Source: Holothuria scabra (Eukaryota; Echinodermata; Holothuroidea; Aspidochirotida; Holothuriidae). From it: DNA of 64,000 bases. The notes below the pieces were generated by a model that did no database searches, had not been told where the DNA came from, and saw only the letters and a program-made list of their open reading frames with translations. The stretch covers positions 8,371,450 to 8,435,449 of the forward strand of contig CM074187.1 of NCBI GenBank assembly GCA_037179385.1. The letters run 5' to 3'. This document shows, in pieces, positions 37,395-47,223 of this stretch (the stretch's first letter is position 1; every line of letters begins with the position of its first letter). The translations under genes and the position numbers were made by a program.

Positions 37395-37629
37395 CATGGG
37401 TTAGTTAGTTAGATGGAGTTTTATGACCCAGTTTCTAACCCGCTGTTTTAAGTCGAGCCGGCCACGGCCATTTTATCAGTTGTGACTCACTTGCTTGCTT
37501 TTCCTACTCCATTGCTTATGTGGAGCATCACGCACAGCGGCAGTAGGTTCCATTTTAGAGTCTTTGGTATGAACCGACCAGGGAATTGAACCCAGGCCTT
37601 CCACGTGTTAGGCGGATGCTCTACTGTTA
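37395..37629 (-). repeat. tRNA-derived SINE
   Basis: Read on the minus strand, it opens with a tRNA-like head: AGTAGAGC (A-box side) and GGGTTCAATTCCC (B box, consensus GGTTCRANNCC). The shared body then runs to a short TAAC-repeat tail ending CATCTAACTAACTAACC. The internal RNA polymerase III promoter would drive transcription toward lower coordinates. The 5' end is cut where a second element begins at 37630. Confidence 0.8.
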
Positions 37630-38244
37630 AGCCCGGTTCACACCGCCACGACGACCCAAGACACGACGGCGACCACCCAACGCGTCGGCTGGGGTATGAG
37701 CGGTGTGAACACTCTCACAACTACGATTCCGTCGGGTCGTATGCCGTCGGCAAGATTAAACATGTTCAATTGTAGTCGGGTCTAGGCGGTACTCGTTGTG
37801 TTGGTGTGAACTCGTCTTCGACACGATAAACAGGCCTCATGCGGTTTGTCCAATCAGAGCGCAGCATTCACCCATGGTACACAGTTCCAGTTACGGCATG
37901 TTTTTATTGCGCAACACCGAGAGCAGGTGAGTACGTATCAAACCATGTTACAGTATATGCTACAGCTCCAGGCTTACTACTTTAGTACTAACCATTACTG
38001 TAGCCAATTTCTGTCTCCGAGTTAAAGGCATCTTAAAAACTGGAATCGATGTGGAGCGGAGATAACTTTTCGCAGTATTCTAATCTGTCTGTTCAGCGCG
38101 AAGCCAACTGCATGTTTGCAATATATGCCTGCTAAGCGGACTGTGATTTTGCGTTGATGAATTGCCCACGATGGTTGTGCTGTACAGCAAGATAATGAAC
38201 GAAATGACTCGAGAATAAGGAGCTATTCGTGTAGGGACAATCTT

Positions 38245-40110
38245 TTTGATTCCTTGCCGAAGGCAGGCAAGGAATCTATGCGATGGTGATGTCGTGTGTA
38301 TGTGTGTGTGTGTGTGTGTGTGCGTGTGTGTGTGTGTATGTGACGCTTTGGCTTGTAAACACGATATCTCAAGAAGGGTAAGTGTGACTAACCTCGTATT
38401 TGGTGTGTAGGTTGGTCATATTGAGTAGATGATCCCTGTTGTTTTTGGTGGAGATCAAAGGTCATTTGGGGTCACGAGAGGTCAAAAGGTCAAAACTTTG
38501 TAAACACGATATCTCGAGAACGGTACATGTGACTATGCTCATATTTAGTGTGTGCATTGGTCATATTGAGTAGATGATCCCTATCGATTTTCGTGAAGGT
38601 CAAAGGTCATTTGGGGTCACCAGAGGTCAATAGGTAAATTCCTTAGAAATTGCTTGTAAACACGGTATCTGAAGAAGGGTAAGTGTGACTAATCTCATAT
38701 TTGGTGTGTGCATTGGCCATATTGAGTAGATGATCCCTATTGTTTTTGGTGGAGATCAAAGGTCATTTGGGGTCACCAGAGGTCAAAAGGTGAAAACTTC
38801 GTAAACATGATAACTCGAGAACGGTACATGTGACTATGCTCATATTTGGTGTGTGGGTTGGTCATATTAAGTAGATGATCCGTATGTATTTTCGTGGAGG
38901 TCAAAGGTCATTTGGGGTCACAAGAGGTCAATAGGTAAATTCCTTAGAAATTGCTTGTAAACACGGTATCTGAAGAAGGGTAAGTGTGACTAATCTCATA
39001 TTTGGTGTGTGCGTTGGCCATATTGAGTAGATGATCCCTATTGTTTTTGGTGGAGATCAAAGGTCATTTGGGGTCACCAGAGGTCAAAAGGTGAAAACTT
39101 CGTAAACACGATAACTCAAGAACGGTACATGTGACTATGTTTATATTTGGTGTGTGGGTTGGCTATATTGAGTAGATGATCCGTATCGATTTTCGTGGAG
39201 CTCAAAGGTCATTTGGGGTCACGAGAGGTCAATAGGTAAATTCCTTAGAAATTGCTTGTAAACACGGTATCTGAAGAAGGGTAAGTGTGACTAATCTCAT
39301 ATTTGGTGTGTGCATTGGCCATATTGAGTAGATGATCCCTATTGTTTTTGGTGGAGATCAAAGGTCATTTGGGGTCACCAGAGGTCAAAAGGTGAAAACT
39401 TCGTAAACACGATAACTCAAGAACGGTACATGTGACTATGCTCATATTTGGTGTGTGGGTTGGTCATATTGAGTAGATGATCCGTATCGATTTTCGTGGA
39501 GGTCAAAGGTCATTTGGGGTCATGAGAGGTCAAAAGGTGAAAACTTCGTAAACACGATAACTCGAGAACGGTACATGTGACTATGCTCATATTTAATGTG
39601 TGGGTTGGTCATATTGAGTAGATGATCCGTATGTATTTTCGTGGAGGTCAAAGGTCATTTGGGGTCACGAGAGGTCAAAAGGTAAATTCCTTAGAAATTG
39701 CTTGTAAACACAGTATCTCAAGAAGGGTAATTGTGACTAATCTCACATTTATTGTGTGGATTGGTCATATTTAGCAGATGATTTCTATTGATTCTCCCAA
39801 AGGTCAAAGTTCATTTGGAGTCAGCATGTTCAAAGCCTGACAAGCTTTCCTTCACAGTCTTTCAAGAAAGGTCACTTGTAGGGTCCTGTAACTTGTCATG
39901 TAGATGGCACATAGTGAATACATGGTCCCAGAAGTTTTTGGTGGAGGTCAAATGTCATTTGGGTTCACGACGGGCAACGGGGATCTCAATGTAGGAAGAT
40001 TCGATGCCTTGCATGTGTACTTTGTGGGCACATTATGGAGCCCTGTTAATTGAAAAACATTGCAAAGCAATGTCAATGTGAAAAAAGGCCTTACATTTCA
40101 GCAGCAAGGA
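38245..40110 (+). repeat. Composite satellite: GT microsatellite plus AGGTCAAAGGTCA tandem array
   Basis: A hairpin (GATTCCTTGCC...GGCAAGGAATC) and a GT tract (about 38297-38340) precede about eleven units of about 150 bp. They alternate as two subtypes, giving a 301-bp higher-order period (CTTGTAAACACGG at 38653, 38954 and 39255). Each unit holds RGRTCAAAGGTCATTTGGGG. Several are exact AGGTCAAAGGTCA, the direct repeat spaced by one base bound by nuclear receptors of the RXR/HNF4/COUP-TF type. The last units (39.7-40.0 kb) are more diverged. Confidence 0.85.
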
Positions 40111-40412
40111 ATCACTAAGCCTTTTGGCTTTCTGGTTTCTTCATTTTAACAAGTGTACAAAACGTAAGCGTGTTGGAGGCAAAAGACATACGAACACTTC
40201 TTTTGAATAGTGGGGCGATGAATTTTGCGCTAAATCAGTCAGAGTAGACTAACGCCATGTGATAGACCTCGCGAACTAGAGGTTCGAAGACGGGGTAAAC
40301 CCCAAAGATATTATAAGCATATATTCCATACGTTAACTATACACTGCTGCTGAAATTGATTCCTCATAGAGACGTAAATATCGGGGTGGAAGTGTAAATG
40401 AGACCTAGCGTT

Positions 40413-40946
40413 AGTAGTGTAGAGACTGACCGTTTACCCCCCCCCCCCCATGGGGCCGATAGGCCCCAAAAAGGAGCCGAAAAAGGAGCCGTGGAGGGCG
40501 CCATTTGAGAATGCACATATCGGCCCCAAAAAGGAGCCGAAAAAGGAGCCGATGGAGGGCGCCATTTGAGAATGCACATATCGGCCCCAAAAAGGAGCCG
40601 ACCATGGAGCCGATGGAGGGCGCCATTTGATAATGCACAAAACGTGTCTGGACACGACCGCGCGAGGGAGCAAGTGAGTAAAAACACGAGTGAGAAATGA
40701 CACAAAGACTTGTTTGAATATTTTTTTTGTCTTTCTTTTATTTATAATATCGTGCAATTCTTTCAAGCTTATATTTTAATAATATAACGTAATTCCATCA
40801 CCATTATCGATTATTACAACCACCACCATACAGTCATATCTTAAATAGCTAATTTCATTCGCCTCTACAGTTTAAAACCACCACCGTGTCCCCTTGCCGT
40901 CGACACTTGGACGTTGAAAGAGTGGTCGTTAATAGGTTCGTCCACA
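40413..40946 (+). repeat. Polinton left terminal inverted repeat (534 bp)
   Basis: It starts AGTAGTGTAGAGACTGACC, then a run of 13 C. Next come three copies of a roughly 60-bp unit (GGCCCCAAAAAGGAGCCG ... GGAGGGCGCCATTTGA), then AT-rich sequence. It matches the right repeat with few differences up to GTCCACA at 40946, inside the protease gene. Confidence 0.93.
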
Positions 40947-41401
40947 CACGGAAAATGTTTCTCGATGAAGCCATGCACAAGTTGGTCGTTGACTTCCGGG
41001 TCGGAGGTAAACCAAGACATAATCTCCTCTAAACTCCACCCTCGACTCTTATGCAGAAGAAAATAAACTGCGTACTGGCCGCATACGGTAGAAAATAGTC
41101 CTTGTAGAGCAATGTTATTGTATCTCTGACCAACGCAGACACGATTCAAGAATAAACCAATATCGGGTATTACAGAGGGCGGTAGACCATAAGAATCAAA
41201 GTACTCTCCGAGACCATTTTTGGAAATGAAAATGGCCACCCAATGTGATCCAGGGAGATTCCCCCGAGCCGTGTTGACAACTATAGCACAAGGAAAGGTT
41301 GGGTTGAAACGAATCAAACCGTCTGAAGGAAGCACGCCCTGAAAGTAGAGTTTACAAAACGCGTCTGAGCGCAGCAGATGCGTGATCTGGTGAGTATCCA
41401 T
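40865..41401 (-). CDS. PRO: Adenain-like cysteine protease of the Polinton
   Basis: 178 residues. This is the maturation protease of Polintons and adenoviruses, expected to cut capsid and core precursors. The catalytic set is in order: His53 (SHWVAI), Glu66/Asp69 (EYFDSYG), Gln100 and Cys107 (TVCGQYAVYF). Length and layout fit the family up to about residue 152. The last 26 or so residues lie inside the left terminal inverted repeat. The frame is intact. It starts 9 bp after the capsid gene stop and is the last gene of the row. Confidence 0.9.
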   Translation of the reverse strand: MDTHQITHLLRSDAFCKLYFQGVLPSDGLIRFNPTFPCAIVVNTARGNLPGSHWVAIFISKNGLGEYFDSYGLPPSVIPDIGLFLNRVCVGQRYNNIALQGLFSTVCGQYAVYFLLHKSRGWSLEEIMSWFTSDPEVNDQLVHGFIEKHFPCVDEPINDHSFNVQVSTARGHGGGFKL

Positions 41402-41410
41402 CCTACCCTC

Positions 41411-42745
41411 TCAACTGGTATAATCAAATACTACATTTCGTGCTCTATCGATTTCTATGATATTGTCCATTTCTGCATACACGACCACGTTGACGGTGGT
41501 AGTCAGGGGCTGTTGAAATTGCATTTCCATGCGAAGGTTTCCTTGTTTAACGAGATTGTAATGTCCACCAGAAGATAAATCAGGAGTCAGATCAAACGCA
41601 TATAATGTGTAACCTCCGGGGTAATCCTTGCGACTGATAGCATTTCCTTCGTCTTGGTTGCTTTTATCGGTTCCGGAGAATAGTGTGTGGTAGGCCCTGA
41701 TGTAGTTTGCTCCGCCGTCCTCTGTAAAATCCGGTTTAAGAGGTTTATAGGGAATTTGTTCACCATCCATATACACGGCCAAAAAGTTAGCTCCAAAGTG
41801 CTCAAAATTGAAAGGGTTTTCTAAATATGAACCGTTGAAGGCGGTGTTTCGCACGCATCCCACGACGATTCGTTTGGGTAGTTGACCCAGGAAGATGTGA
41901 TCTTGCACAAATGACATATTCCCCGTCGGAACCGAAAACACCTTTGTCACAACGCGTCTGATCGGGTACTTGGCAGTGGCCTTTTCCAGAGCCCGAGCGT
42001 GAGCCACGGTCACTCCTGGACTTAGTTTCACCTTTCTGACAAATAGGGAAGCGTCCTTGATGAGGACCTTGTACTTGACATCCGCGTCACCCGACATGAG
42101 GCAAAATGTGTCTTTGCTCCTGATGAGTTTGAGTTTCATGTCGACACCGTTCAACAAATACTTGTCTTGAAAAAAGATATCGCTGTGAATAGGTCCAAGC
42201 ATATCGACTGTGTTGCTTCCTTTGGTAAAGGCATACCTTCTTTGTAAACCATGATTTACCGCATCGCCTCCCACAGTGGGGTCGGATTGACCCATACGTC
42301 CAGCCGTGTCTTTGTAGAAAAGGGCTGAAGTGAGCTGAGAATGCTTGGCATCCGAACCATAACTTAAAAGCGTCTCCATCATGGCACGGTATGGGTAAGT
42401 AGGGGTAGATGGGGATATAAGTCGCTCGTTGAGGCTGACATCAATTTGACTAAACAGGGAGTGTAAAAATAGATTGACTGGACCCACTTTTGCATCTGCC
42501 GGTATGTTTCCTCCATCTGCCAGCGTGATCTTAGCTTTCACGAAGAGTTGCGTCTGGGCCAAATCAACGTATTCTTCCGAAGATCCAGAAACGAAAAATT
42601 CGATAGGTCCGTTGTCGGTAATGTTAGCGATGGGATGGTATTCTATCCATTGCCCTTTCTCTATACTCGTCTGTGTAGGGGGCACGGTAAATAAATCCAA
42701 CTCGGACTTTGTGCATTCGCACGAAGCTTCGTGCAACAGAGACAT
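41411..42745 (-). CDS. Polinton major capsid protein (double jelly-roll candidate)
   Basis: An intact frame of about 444 residues. I place the start at the second ATG (MSLLHEASCEC). The upstream ATG at 42766 would add seven residues and overlap the previous gene by 8 bp. The protein is rich in beta-type alternation throughout (for example YVDLAQTQLFVKAKI, HYNLVKQGNLRMEMQF) and has no membrane segment. In Polintons and adintoviruses a conserved protein of this length, next to the penton and protease genes, is the hexon-like major capsid protein that builds the icosahedral shell. The assignment rests on recognised sequence style and position. A structure prediction would settle it. Confidence 0.8.
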   Translation of the reverse strand: MSLLHEASCECTKSELDLFTVPPTQTSIEKGQWIEYHPIANITDNGPIEFFVSGSSEEYVDLAQTQLFVKAKITLADGGNIPADAKVGPVNLFLHSLFSQIDVSLNERLISPSTPTYPYRAMMETLLSYGSDAKHSQLTSALFYKDTAGRMGQSDPTVGGDAVNHGLQRRYAFTKGSNTVDMLGPIHSDIFFQDKYLLNGVDMKLKLIRSKDTFCLMSGDADVKYKVLIKDASLFVRKVKLSPGVTVAHARALEKATAKYPIRRVVTKVFSVPTGNMSFVQDHIFLGQLPKRIVVGCVRNTAFNGSYLENPFNFEHFGANFLAVYMDGEQIPYKPLKPDFTEDGGANYIRAYHTLFSGTDKSNQDEGNAISRKDYPGGYTLYAFDLTPDLSSGGHYNLVKQGNLRMEMQFQQPLTTTVNVVVYAEMDNIIEIDRARNVVFDYTS

Positions 42746-42758
42746 GGTGTTTGAGAGA

Positions 42759-43187
42759 TTAATCAAAAATATCTAGAGATCTTTTCGCTCTCTTGGCTGA
42801 GTTGATTCTGGTGGTCGGCGAGGACTGCTTACGCTTTTTATTGATTCCTCCGGAGCCCGCCGCCACGCTGGAGACGGCCTTTCGTGCCACTCTCTTTCCG
42901 GCGGCCAAGCCTCTTTGTTTCACAGAAGTCTTAAGAGATCTGCCGTCGAGCACGTCCCCTGCAATGTCCATACCCGTCCGTAAGGCTTCTTTTCCGAGAG
43001 CCTTGGCACCTTTCTTGAGAAGAGGCACAGCAGTGCGAAACAAACCACCGAGTATGTTGCCAAGTCCATACCCTCTTTGGGCTCTACCACCTTGGAACAC
43101 TGGAACACCGTAACCGGTTTGATTGAGATAGTAATGTTCGTAATCGCGTGGGTCACTGCGAAACTCACAACGATGATGATGAGGCAT
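42759..43187 (-). CDS. Basic, glycine-rich virion protein, adenovirus pVI/pX-like
   Basis: 142 residues, intact. The N-terminal third is His/Tyr-rich. Residues 38-68 form a Gly/Leu/Lys amphipathic stretch (RGYGLGNILGGLFRTAV) of the membrane-active or core type. The C-terminus is very basic, with likely nuclear signals (KKRKQ at 117-121, AKRAKR at 131-136). N-I-L-G-G-L at 44-49 fits the adenain cleavage pattern (hydrophobic-x-G-G-x). In adenoviruses pVI and pX are cleaved by the protease and lie inside the capsid. A similar job here is inference from composition and position between the two capsid genes. Confidence 0.65.
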   Translation of the reverse strand: MPHHHRCEFRSDPRDYEHYYLNQTGYGVPVFQGGRAQRGYGLGNILGGLFRTAVPLLKKGAKALGKEALRTGMDIAGDVLDGRSLKTSVKQRGLAAGKRVARKAVSSVAAGSGGINKKRKQSSPTTRINSAKRAKRSLDIFD

Positions 43188-43189
43188 AG

Positions 43190-43923
43190 CTAAATGAATT
43201 GAGAGGCTCTCTTGAGACGAAAATGTAGTGTCACGATGACGGTACCTCGCACGAATGGCACTTTTCGCCCTATGTCATCCCTTATATCAATTTCGATGGT
43301 GTCGAAATATTTTTGTTTGACAGGCTGATAATGGATGTTGGTGAAGATCAAACTGACATCTTCGCCGTATTTTTGTTTGACGTTGACGACGCGAAGGAGA
43401 GGTACCCTGGTGTGACCGACCAAGCGAGGCTCCACAATGTCACAGTATACGAACAGATTATGTGGTTGTTTTAAATCTGACGGACGGTCTAACGTCATAC
43501 TCTGAGTCACGGTGGGTGCTTCCGACTGAAACCCAAGCATGTCAGCTAGTCTTCCTTTGAACCTGACCTGGGCACCCTCTTGAAGTCGAATTTGTAGTCT
43601 TCTAGTTTTTCGCTGTAATTGTATTGGATCTGTTCGGGGTAATTTGTTTCCAATACTTGCAACATTTCTTTCATACTCCCGTAGTATCCGGGATCGATTT
43701 GCTTACGCCACCACTGGTGACCGTTCACCATGTACGAATATTCACACTCTTCATCTATGTTGTACCACTGATGAGGATAAATAATCTCGGCGAGGCCTAC
43801 TTCCCATTAGCCTTCCAAAGAAATGGGTTGCGATAACTTCACCCGATAATGAGTAACCGTATTATCTGGATACAAAAGTGGAGAACTGTTGCTCGGTAAA
43901 GTGATGTAAAATGAATGAGCCAT
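43190..43923 (-). pseudogene. Penton-like minor capsid protein gene, broken
   Basis: The natural start is the ATG at 43921-43923, 49 bp after the integrase end (MAHSFYITLPSNSSPLLYP). Two lesions interrupt it: an in-frame TAA at 43807-43809, about codon 39, and a frameshift near 43570-43585. The remaining reading continues in another frame to 43190 (VTLHFRLKRASQFI). The full span of about 245 codons suits the single jelly-roll penton protein of Polintons, which occupies the capsid vertices. The last 116-codon frame is intact but lacks the N-terminal half. The assignment is by recognised pattern and gene order. Confidence 0.78.
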
Positions 43924-43971
43924 GACTCTCTTTCTCGGGATCTTTTCTCAAATGACGAGTTCATTAAGGTC

Positions 43972-45158
43972 TTACATGTTTTTATAAGTGTAAACTTCCG
44001 TTACCCAACTGTTAAATTTGGAGGGATAGCCTTTCCACTTTACAAAATATTCTTTGCGGCCGTTTTTGTTGCGACGACGTATGATTTTTCGATGCGATAC
44101 GTTTGATCCGCCTTAGACACTTTTTGCATTTCCTGCTCGTAAAATGTACCTTCCACCATTTCTCCGCCGTAGTCTTTAAGTTGATATACAGGAGGGGTGT
44201 GTCGTAGCTTGCGGGCCACCGTGAACACTTCATCCGTCCACTGGGGTAGATATCCTTTGCGAAAAGGGCGGGTGGCCATACTGATACGTACAGTGTCACC
44301 CAGTTCAAATTTAAATCCTTTTCCTACCGCATCGTTCAAGTTTACATTTCCATACAGTGTCTGCCACACTTTCTCTTGGCAATTTTCATTCACGTCCTTC
44401 GGCGCCATACCGATACTGCGATGATGGCTCTTGTTATATCCAGCCAGAAATTGTTGCAGTACGTCCACGTATCGTCGAGTGCCGTTTGCTGTAAAGTAGC
44501 GCCACATTTTTGTTTTCAGAGTACGATTGAATCTCTCCACGACCGAGGCTTTGGTTTCGTTGTTTGTCGTAAAAAAGTGAATCTTTTCGTCACGAAGAAA
44601 CTTTTGAAAAGGTTTGTTCAAAAACTCTGTGCCTTTGTCGGTTTGTAGTGTCCGAGGTTTTCTGTTCTGTTCTTTGAGTATACTCTGAAAAGCGCGAACG
44701 ATGCTTCTAGAAGTTTTGTCTTTTAAGGCTCTGGCCCATGCAAATTTAGACAAAATGTCGATGCAGGTCAAAATGAAACGGTGGCCTTTGTTTTGTTTGG
44801 CAAACGAAGAAACATCTACCAAATCTGCCTGCCACTGACTGTCAATACCCGAAACAATCACCTTATTTCTTTTAAAACTTTTTCTCAGAGGTTTGTGCAG
44901 AGTATATACATCTCGCCCCCGCAACCACTCTGTAATCTGTCTTTCACTTATGTTCCGTTTGTCTTTCTTCGCTGCCCGTTTTATCGCTCTTACTCCTCCA
45001 AAGGCGGCGGGATGAGAAGGATCGTAGTATAGATTTTTAGGTACGTGTCCATCGGGAACATCCGTGCCCCGTACTGAACCACCGCAGCAAGCTGATTGAC
45101 ACACAAATTTCCGTAGTGACACGTCTAGAGAGAACCCGTTTTTAGGTAGACAATCCAT
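43972..45158 (-). pseudogene. INT: Polinton retroviral-type integrase (DDE) with frameshifted chromodomain
   Basis: The main frame (45158-44040, 372 residues) holds the N-terminal block typical of Polinton integrases (YYDPSHPAAFGGVRAI, about 45-60). The rve core follows, with Asp112 (WQADLVDV), Asp174 (LQTDKGTEF) and Glu208 (ASVVERFNR). Then comes an SH3-like region ending GGEMVEGTFYEQE. A frameshift at the T5 run 44085-44089 moves the C-terminal chromodomain (EYFVKWKGYPSKFNSWV) into another frame, ending at TAA 43972. The enzyme joins the element's ends to target DNA. The chromodomain probably steers target choice by binding histone tails. The catalytic core is intact. Confidence 0.9.
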
Positions 45159-45207
45159 CGTGTACCACCGATAGCAAACTAAAGTCAGCCTCCGTCATGC
45201 AACAGTT

Positions 45208-45948
45208 TTAATACTTTTCCCAAGCCCTCATTTTCTTTCGACTCTTGCGAGGGGAATCGTCTGACCGTTTCTGTGTGGGTAAGTGATAAGCAGTCGCGTA
45301 CAGCGTTTGGTCGCCGTCGTCATTATCGTCAGAGAACTCTCCAGATGGAGATCTCATTCTCGCCCCTTTAGATGAATCGTTCACACCCATCCAACGATTC
45401 ACCTCTTTCCATCGGTCCGGGTTACCAATAAGTTCTCGAGGCGTATTGATTCGAGCCAAAGCTTTAGTAAATTCATCCATTCCGACAGGTGTGGCGCTCT
45501 TCCTTTTTCGCATCATATCATTCACCAAGTCTACAATGTGGGACCCTTTGATAGTACTATCATCCACAACCAACTCTCCTCTGTCATTCCAATATAGACC
45601 GCTGTCGCTGGCGGCTATTTTTCCGAGCAATTGCGTTGCCTTATTCTTGTAAGCACGGGGAACGCTCTCTATGACGCCACGTTCGATGGTTCGTGTTTGC
45701 GACGAGTCTTTGGGTTGTGTGTCGGATTTTGTGCTCGGTATTACTTTAATTTGAGGCAACTCATTCGCTTTCGCATGATACACGGTGTAGCGTTGCAAAA
45801 CCTCCGAATAGCGTTTCATTTTAGTGGCGTCGTCGAGGCGCGGGTCACTCAGTACAGAGGATAACTGGTCTTCCAGTTCTTGGACTTTGGTCTTTTCCAA
45901 CGGTTGGGATCGACCGAGTTTTGCGCGGTCTAAGACTTCCGGAGACAC
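45208..45948 (-). CDS. Polinton protein of unknown function, 246 residues
   Basis: An intact frame between integrase and the 110-residue gene. The N-terminal 60 residues look helical and coiled-coil-like (VQELEDQLSSVL, KMKRYSEVLQRYTVYH). The middle (about 90-160) is a compact mixed region with YWNDRGELVVDDSTIKGSHIVDLV. The C-terminus is acidic (SDDNDDGD) then basic (KSRKKMRAW). There is no signal peptide or membrane segment. I recognise the N-terminal block as recurring in Polintons of marine animals but know no proven function. A virion core, DNA-packaging or scaffold role would fit the location and the basic tail. Confidence 0.7.
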   Translation of the reverse strand: MSPEVLDRAKLGRSQPLEKTKVQELEDQLSSVLSDPRLDDATKMKRYSEVLQRYTVYHAKANELPQIKVIPSTKSDTQPKDSSQTRTIERGVIESVPRAYKNKATQLLGKIAASDSGLYWNDRGELVVDDSTIKGSHIVDLVNDMMRKRKSATPVGMDEFTKALARINTPRELIGNPDRWKEVNRWMGVNDSSKGARMRSPSGEFSDDNDDGDQTLYATAYHLPTQKRSDDSPRKSRKKMRAWEKY

Positions 45949-45976
45949 TAAGACGAGCTTTTGGTGTGTTCCATCA

Positions 45977-46309
45977 TCACCGACTTTTGAATAGAACGCT
46001 ACCGAGGACGCCGATCAGTGGGGGTAACAGGGCCGCCAAGAGGGAACCCCCTCTCTGTAGTAATAATTTTCTTTTAGAGGGGACGGAAACGCGTTTGTTG
46101 GCCAAGGTTCTTAATGAATTGCGGTGCTTGCGTAATTTTTGTTTCTGCAGTCTATTGAGCGGTACGTTGCCTTTTAAAGTGTTTACAGCGCCCTCACAGA
46201 GACAATAAATCAAGTCTTTGGAAGCTCCGCTTATTATACCCTTCCTTTGTTTGGGAGAACCTTTGGCTAGTACTTGTAAATACGGGCCGTGTTTACGCCA
46301 GCGCTGCAT
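45977..46309 (-). CDS. Small basic Polinton protein with C-terminal hydrophobic segment
   Basis: 110 residues, intact, 28 bp from the next gene. It is strongly basic over residues 50-85 (KQKLRKHRNSLRTLANKR, PSKRKLLL), followed by QRGGSLLAALLPPLIGVLG, a membrane- or core-peptide-like hydrophobic tail. Q-R-G-G-S resembles an adenain cleavage site, so it may be a processed virion protein. No homologous function is known to me. Confidence 0.65.
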   Translation of the reverse strand: MQRWRKHGPYLQVLAKGSPKQRKGIISGASKDLIYCLCEGAVNTLKGNVPLNRLQKQKLRKHRNSLRTLANKRVSVPSKRKLLLQRGGSLLAALLPPLIGVLGSVLFKSR

Positions 46310-46351
46310 GGTGGTAGACTGATCATAAAACCAATTTACCTCTCCTTTTAT

Positions 46352-46996
46352 TCACTTTTGGATGTAGGCGTATTGCACTTCACCGGGAAATATCTGAGTT
46401 CTCAAACGAAACTCTTCGAGAATATTGCTTTTTAAATCAATGAAAAGATAACCGTATGGTCTACGCGTGGCGTCTTTATATGCCTCTTGTAAATGCTTGG
46501 GATTTTCTGGGAACATTTGACGCGCTAGATATGAAATTTGAGAAGCATCTCTGGGATTTTTGAATAACACCAAATAATGAGAATTTAGACTGATGGTTCG
46601 ACTTTCACGGCCTCGGTGGAACAGATTTTGACTAACTAATATGACAGACAAGTTTTTGTGATGGGAACCTTTTGTGAAGAGATTACTAATTCTGTGATCA
46701 TTGGCCGTTTCACTCATCAAATCGTCGAGTATGATAAGGTTTCTTTTAGATTTGTCCAAGTAATCGTCGAATGATGGAGGAACGCCCTCTATAAAGGTCA
46801 CAGTATCACCTAACGTGGTGTCCGTGAGTTGGTCATACAAAGGCTGATACTCCCCATAAAACCACAGGATAACTTGGGGTGGGTCCTTGATTAATTCCTC
46901 CGCATGGGATAATAACTGTTTCAAAAAGACTGTTTTTCCACACTGAGTAGGTCCCGCTATAACGCAAGTAAAGGGATGTTGCAACCTCGGATCCAT
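46352..46996 (-). CDS. ATP: Genome-packaging ATPase (FtsK/HerA, A32-like) of the Polinton
   Basis: 214 residues, intact. Walker A is GPTQCGKT at 15-22, Walker B is LIILDD at 87-92, and a sensor-type VILVSQN at 118-124 ends with the conserved Gln. Length and motif spacing fit the A32-like packaging ATPases of Polintons, virophages and other double jelly-roll viruses, which pump DNA into preformed capsids. It is the first intact gene downstream of the polymerase, separated from it by about 225 bp of AT-rich sequence with no feature. Confidence 0.92.
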   Translation of the reverse strand: MDPRLQHPFTCVIAGPTQCGKTVFLKQLLSHAEELIKDPPQVILWFYGEYQPLYDQLTDTTLGDTVTFIEGVPPSFDDYLDKSKRNLIILDDLMSETANDHRISNLFTKGSHHKNLSVILVSQNLFHRGRESRTISLNSHYLVLFKNPRDASQISYLARQMFPENPKHLQEAYKDATRRPYGYLFIDLKSNILEEFRLRTQIFPGEVQYAYIQK

Positions 46997-47223
46997 CCTA
47001 CAGACTGAGACTAATGTGTATGGGGTAACACGTTTATAAACTCTTTAAAACAAAGACACACAATAACGACCATCAAACACGACAATGAATCTGTTACACG
47101 TTTATTATAGTACAATACCGCCACCATTCCCGCCACCTAGTAAAAATGACGGTACTCGTTTGTTTTATTTTCGGTACCAGTACTTATTAAATATGAAAAA
47201 AAAAAAGATCATATAGCAAAGAG
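46997..47223. other. Gap between polymerase and ATPase genes
   Basis: AT-rich with an A10 run at about 47197-47206. On the minus strand it is the likely location of a promoter for the ATPase and downstream genes, but no clear motif is seen. Confidence 0.35.

Noticed and set aside
38245..40110. CRISPR-like array
   Set aside because: Units of about 150 bp are tandem without unique spacers, and the genome is clearly eukaryotic.
40364..40766. Overlapping minus frames in the Polinton left TIR (and their plus-strand twins at 49763-50096)
   Set aside because: They arise from the 60-bp minisatellite, which happens to be open in several frames. The same peptide phrases appear at both ends only because the TIRs match.
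42474..43113. Plus-strand frames opposite the Polinton capsid genes
   Set aside because: They are shadows of the well-supported minus-strand genes.
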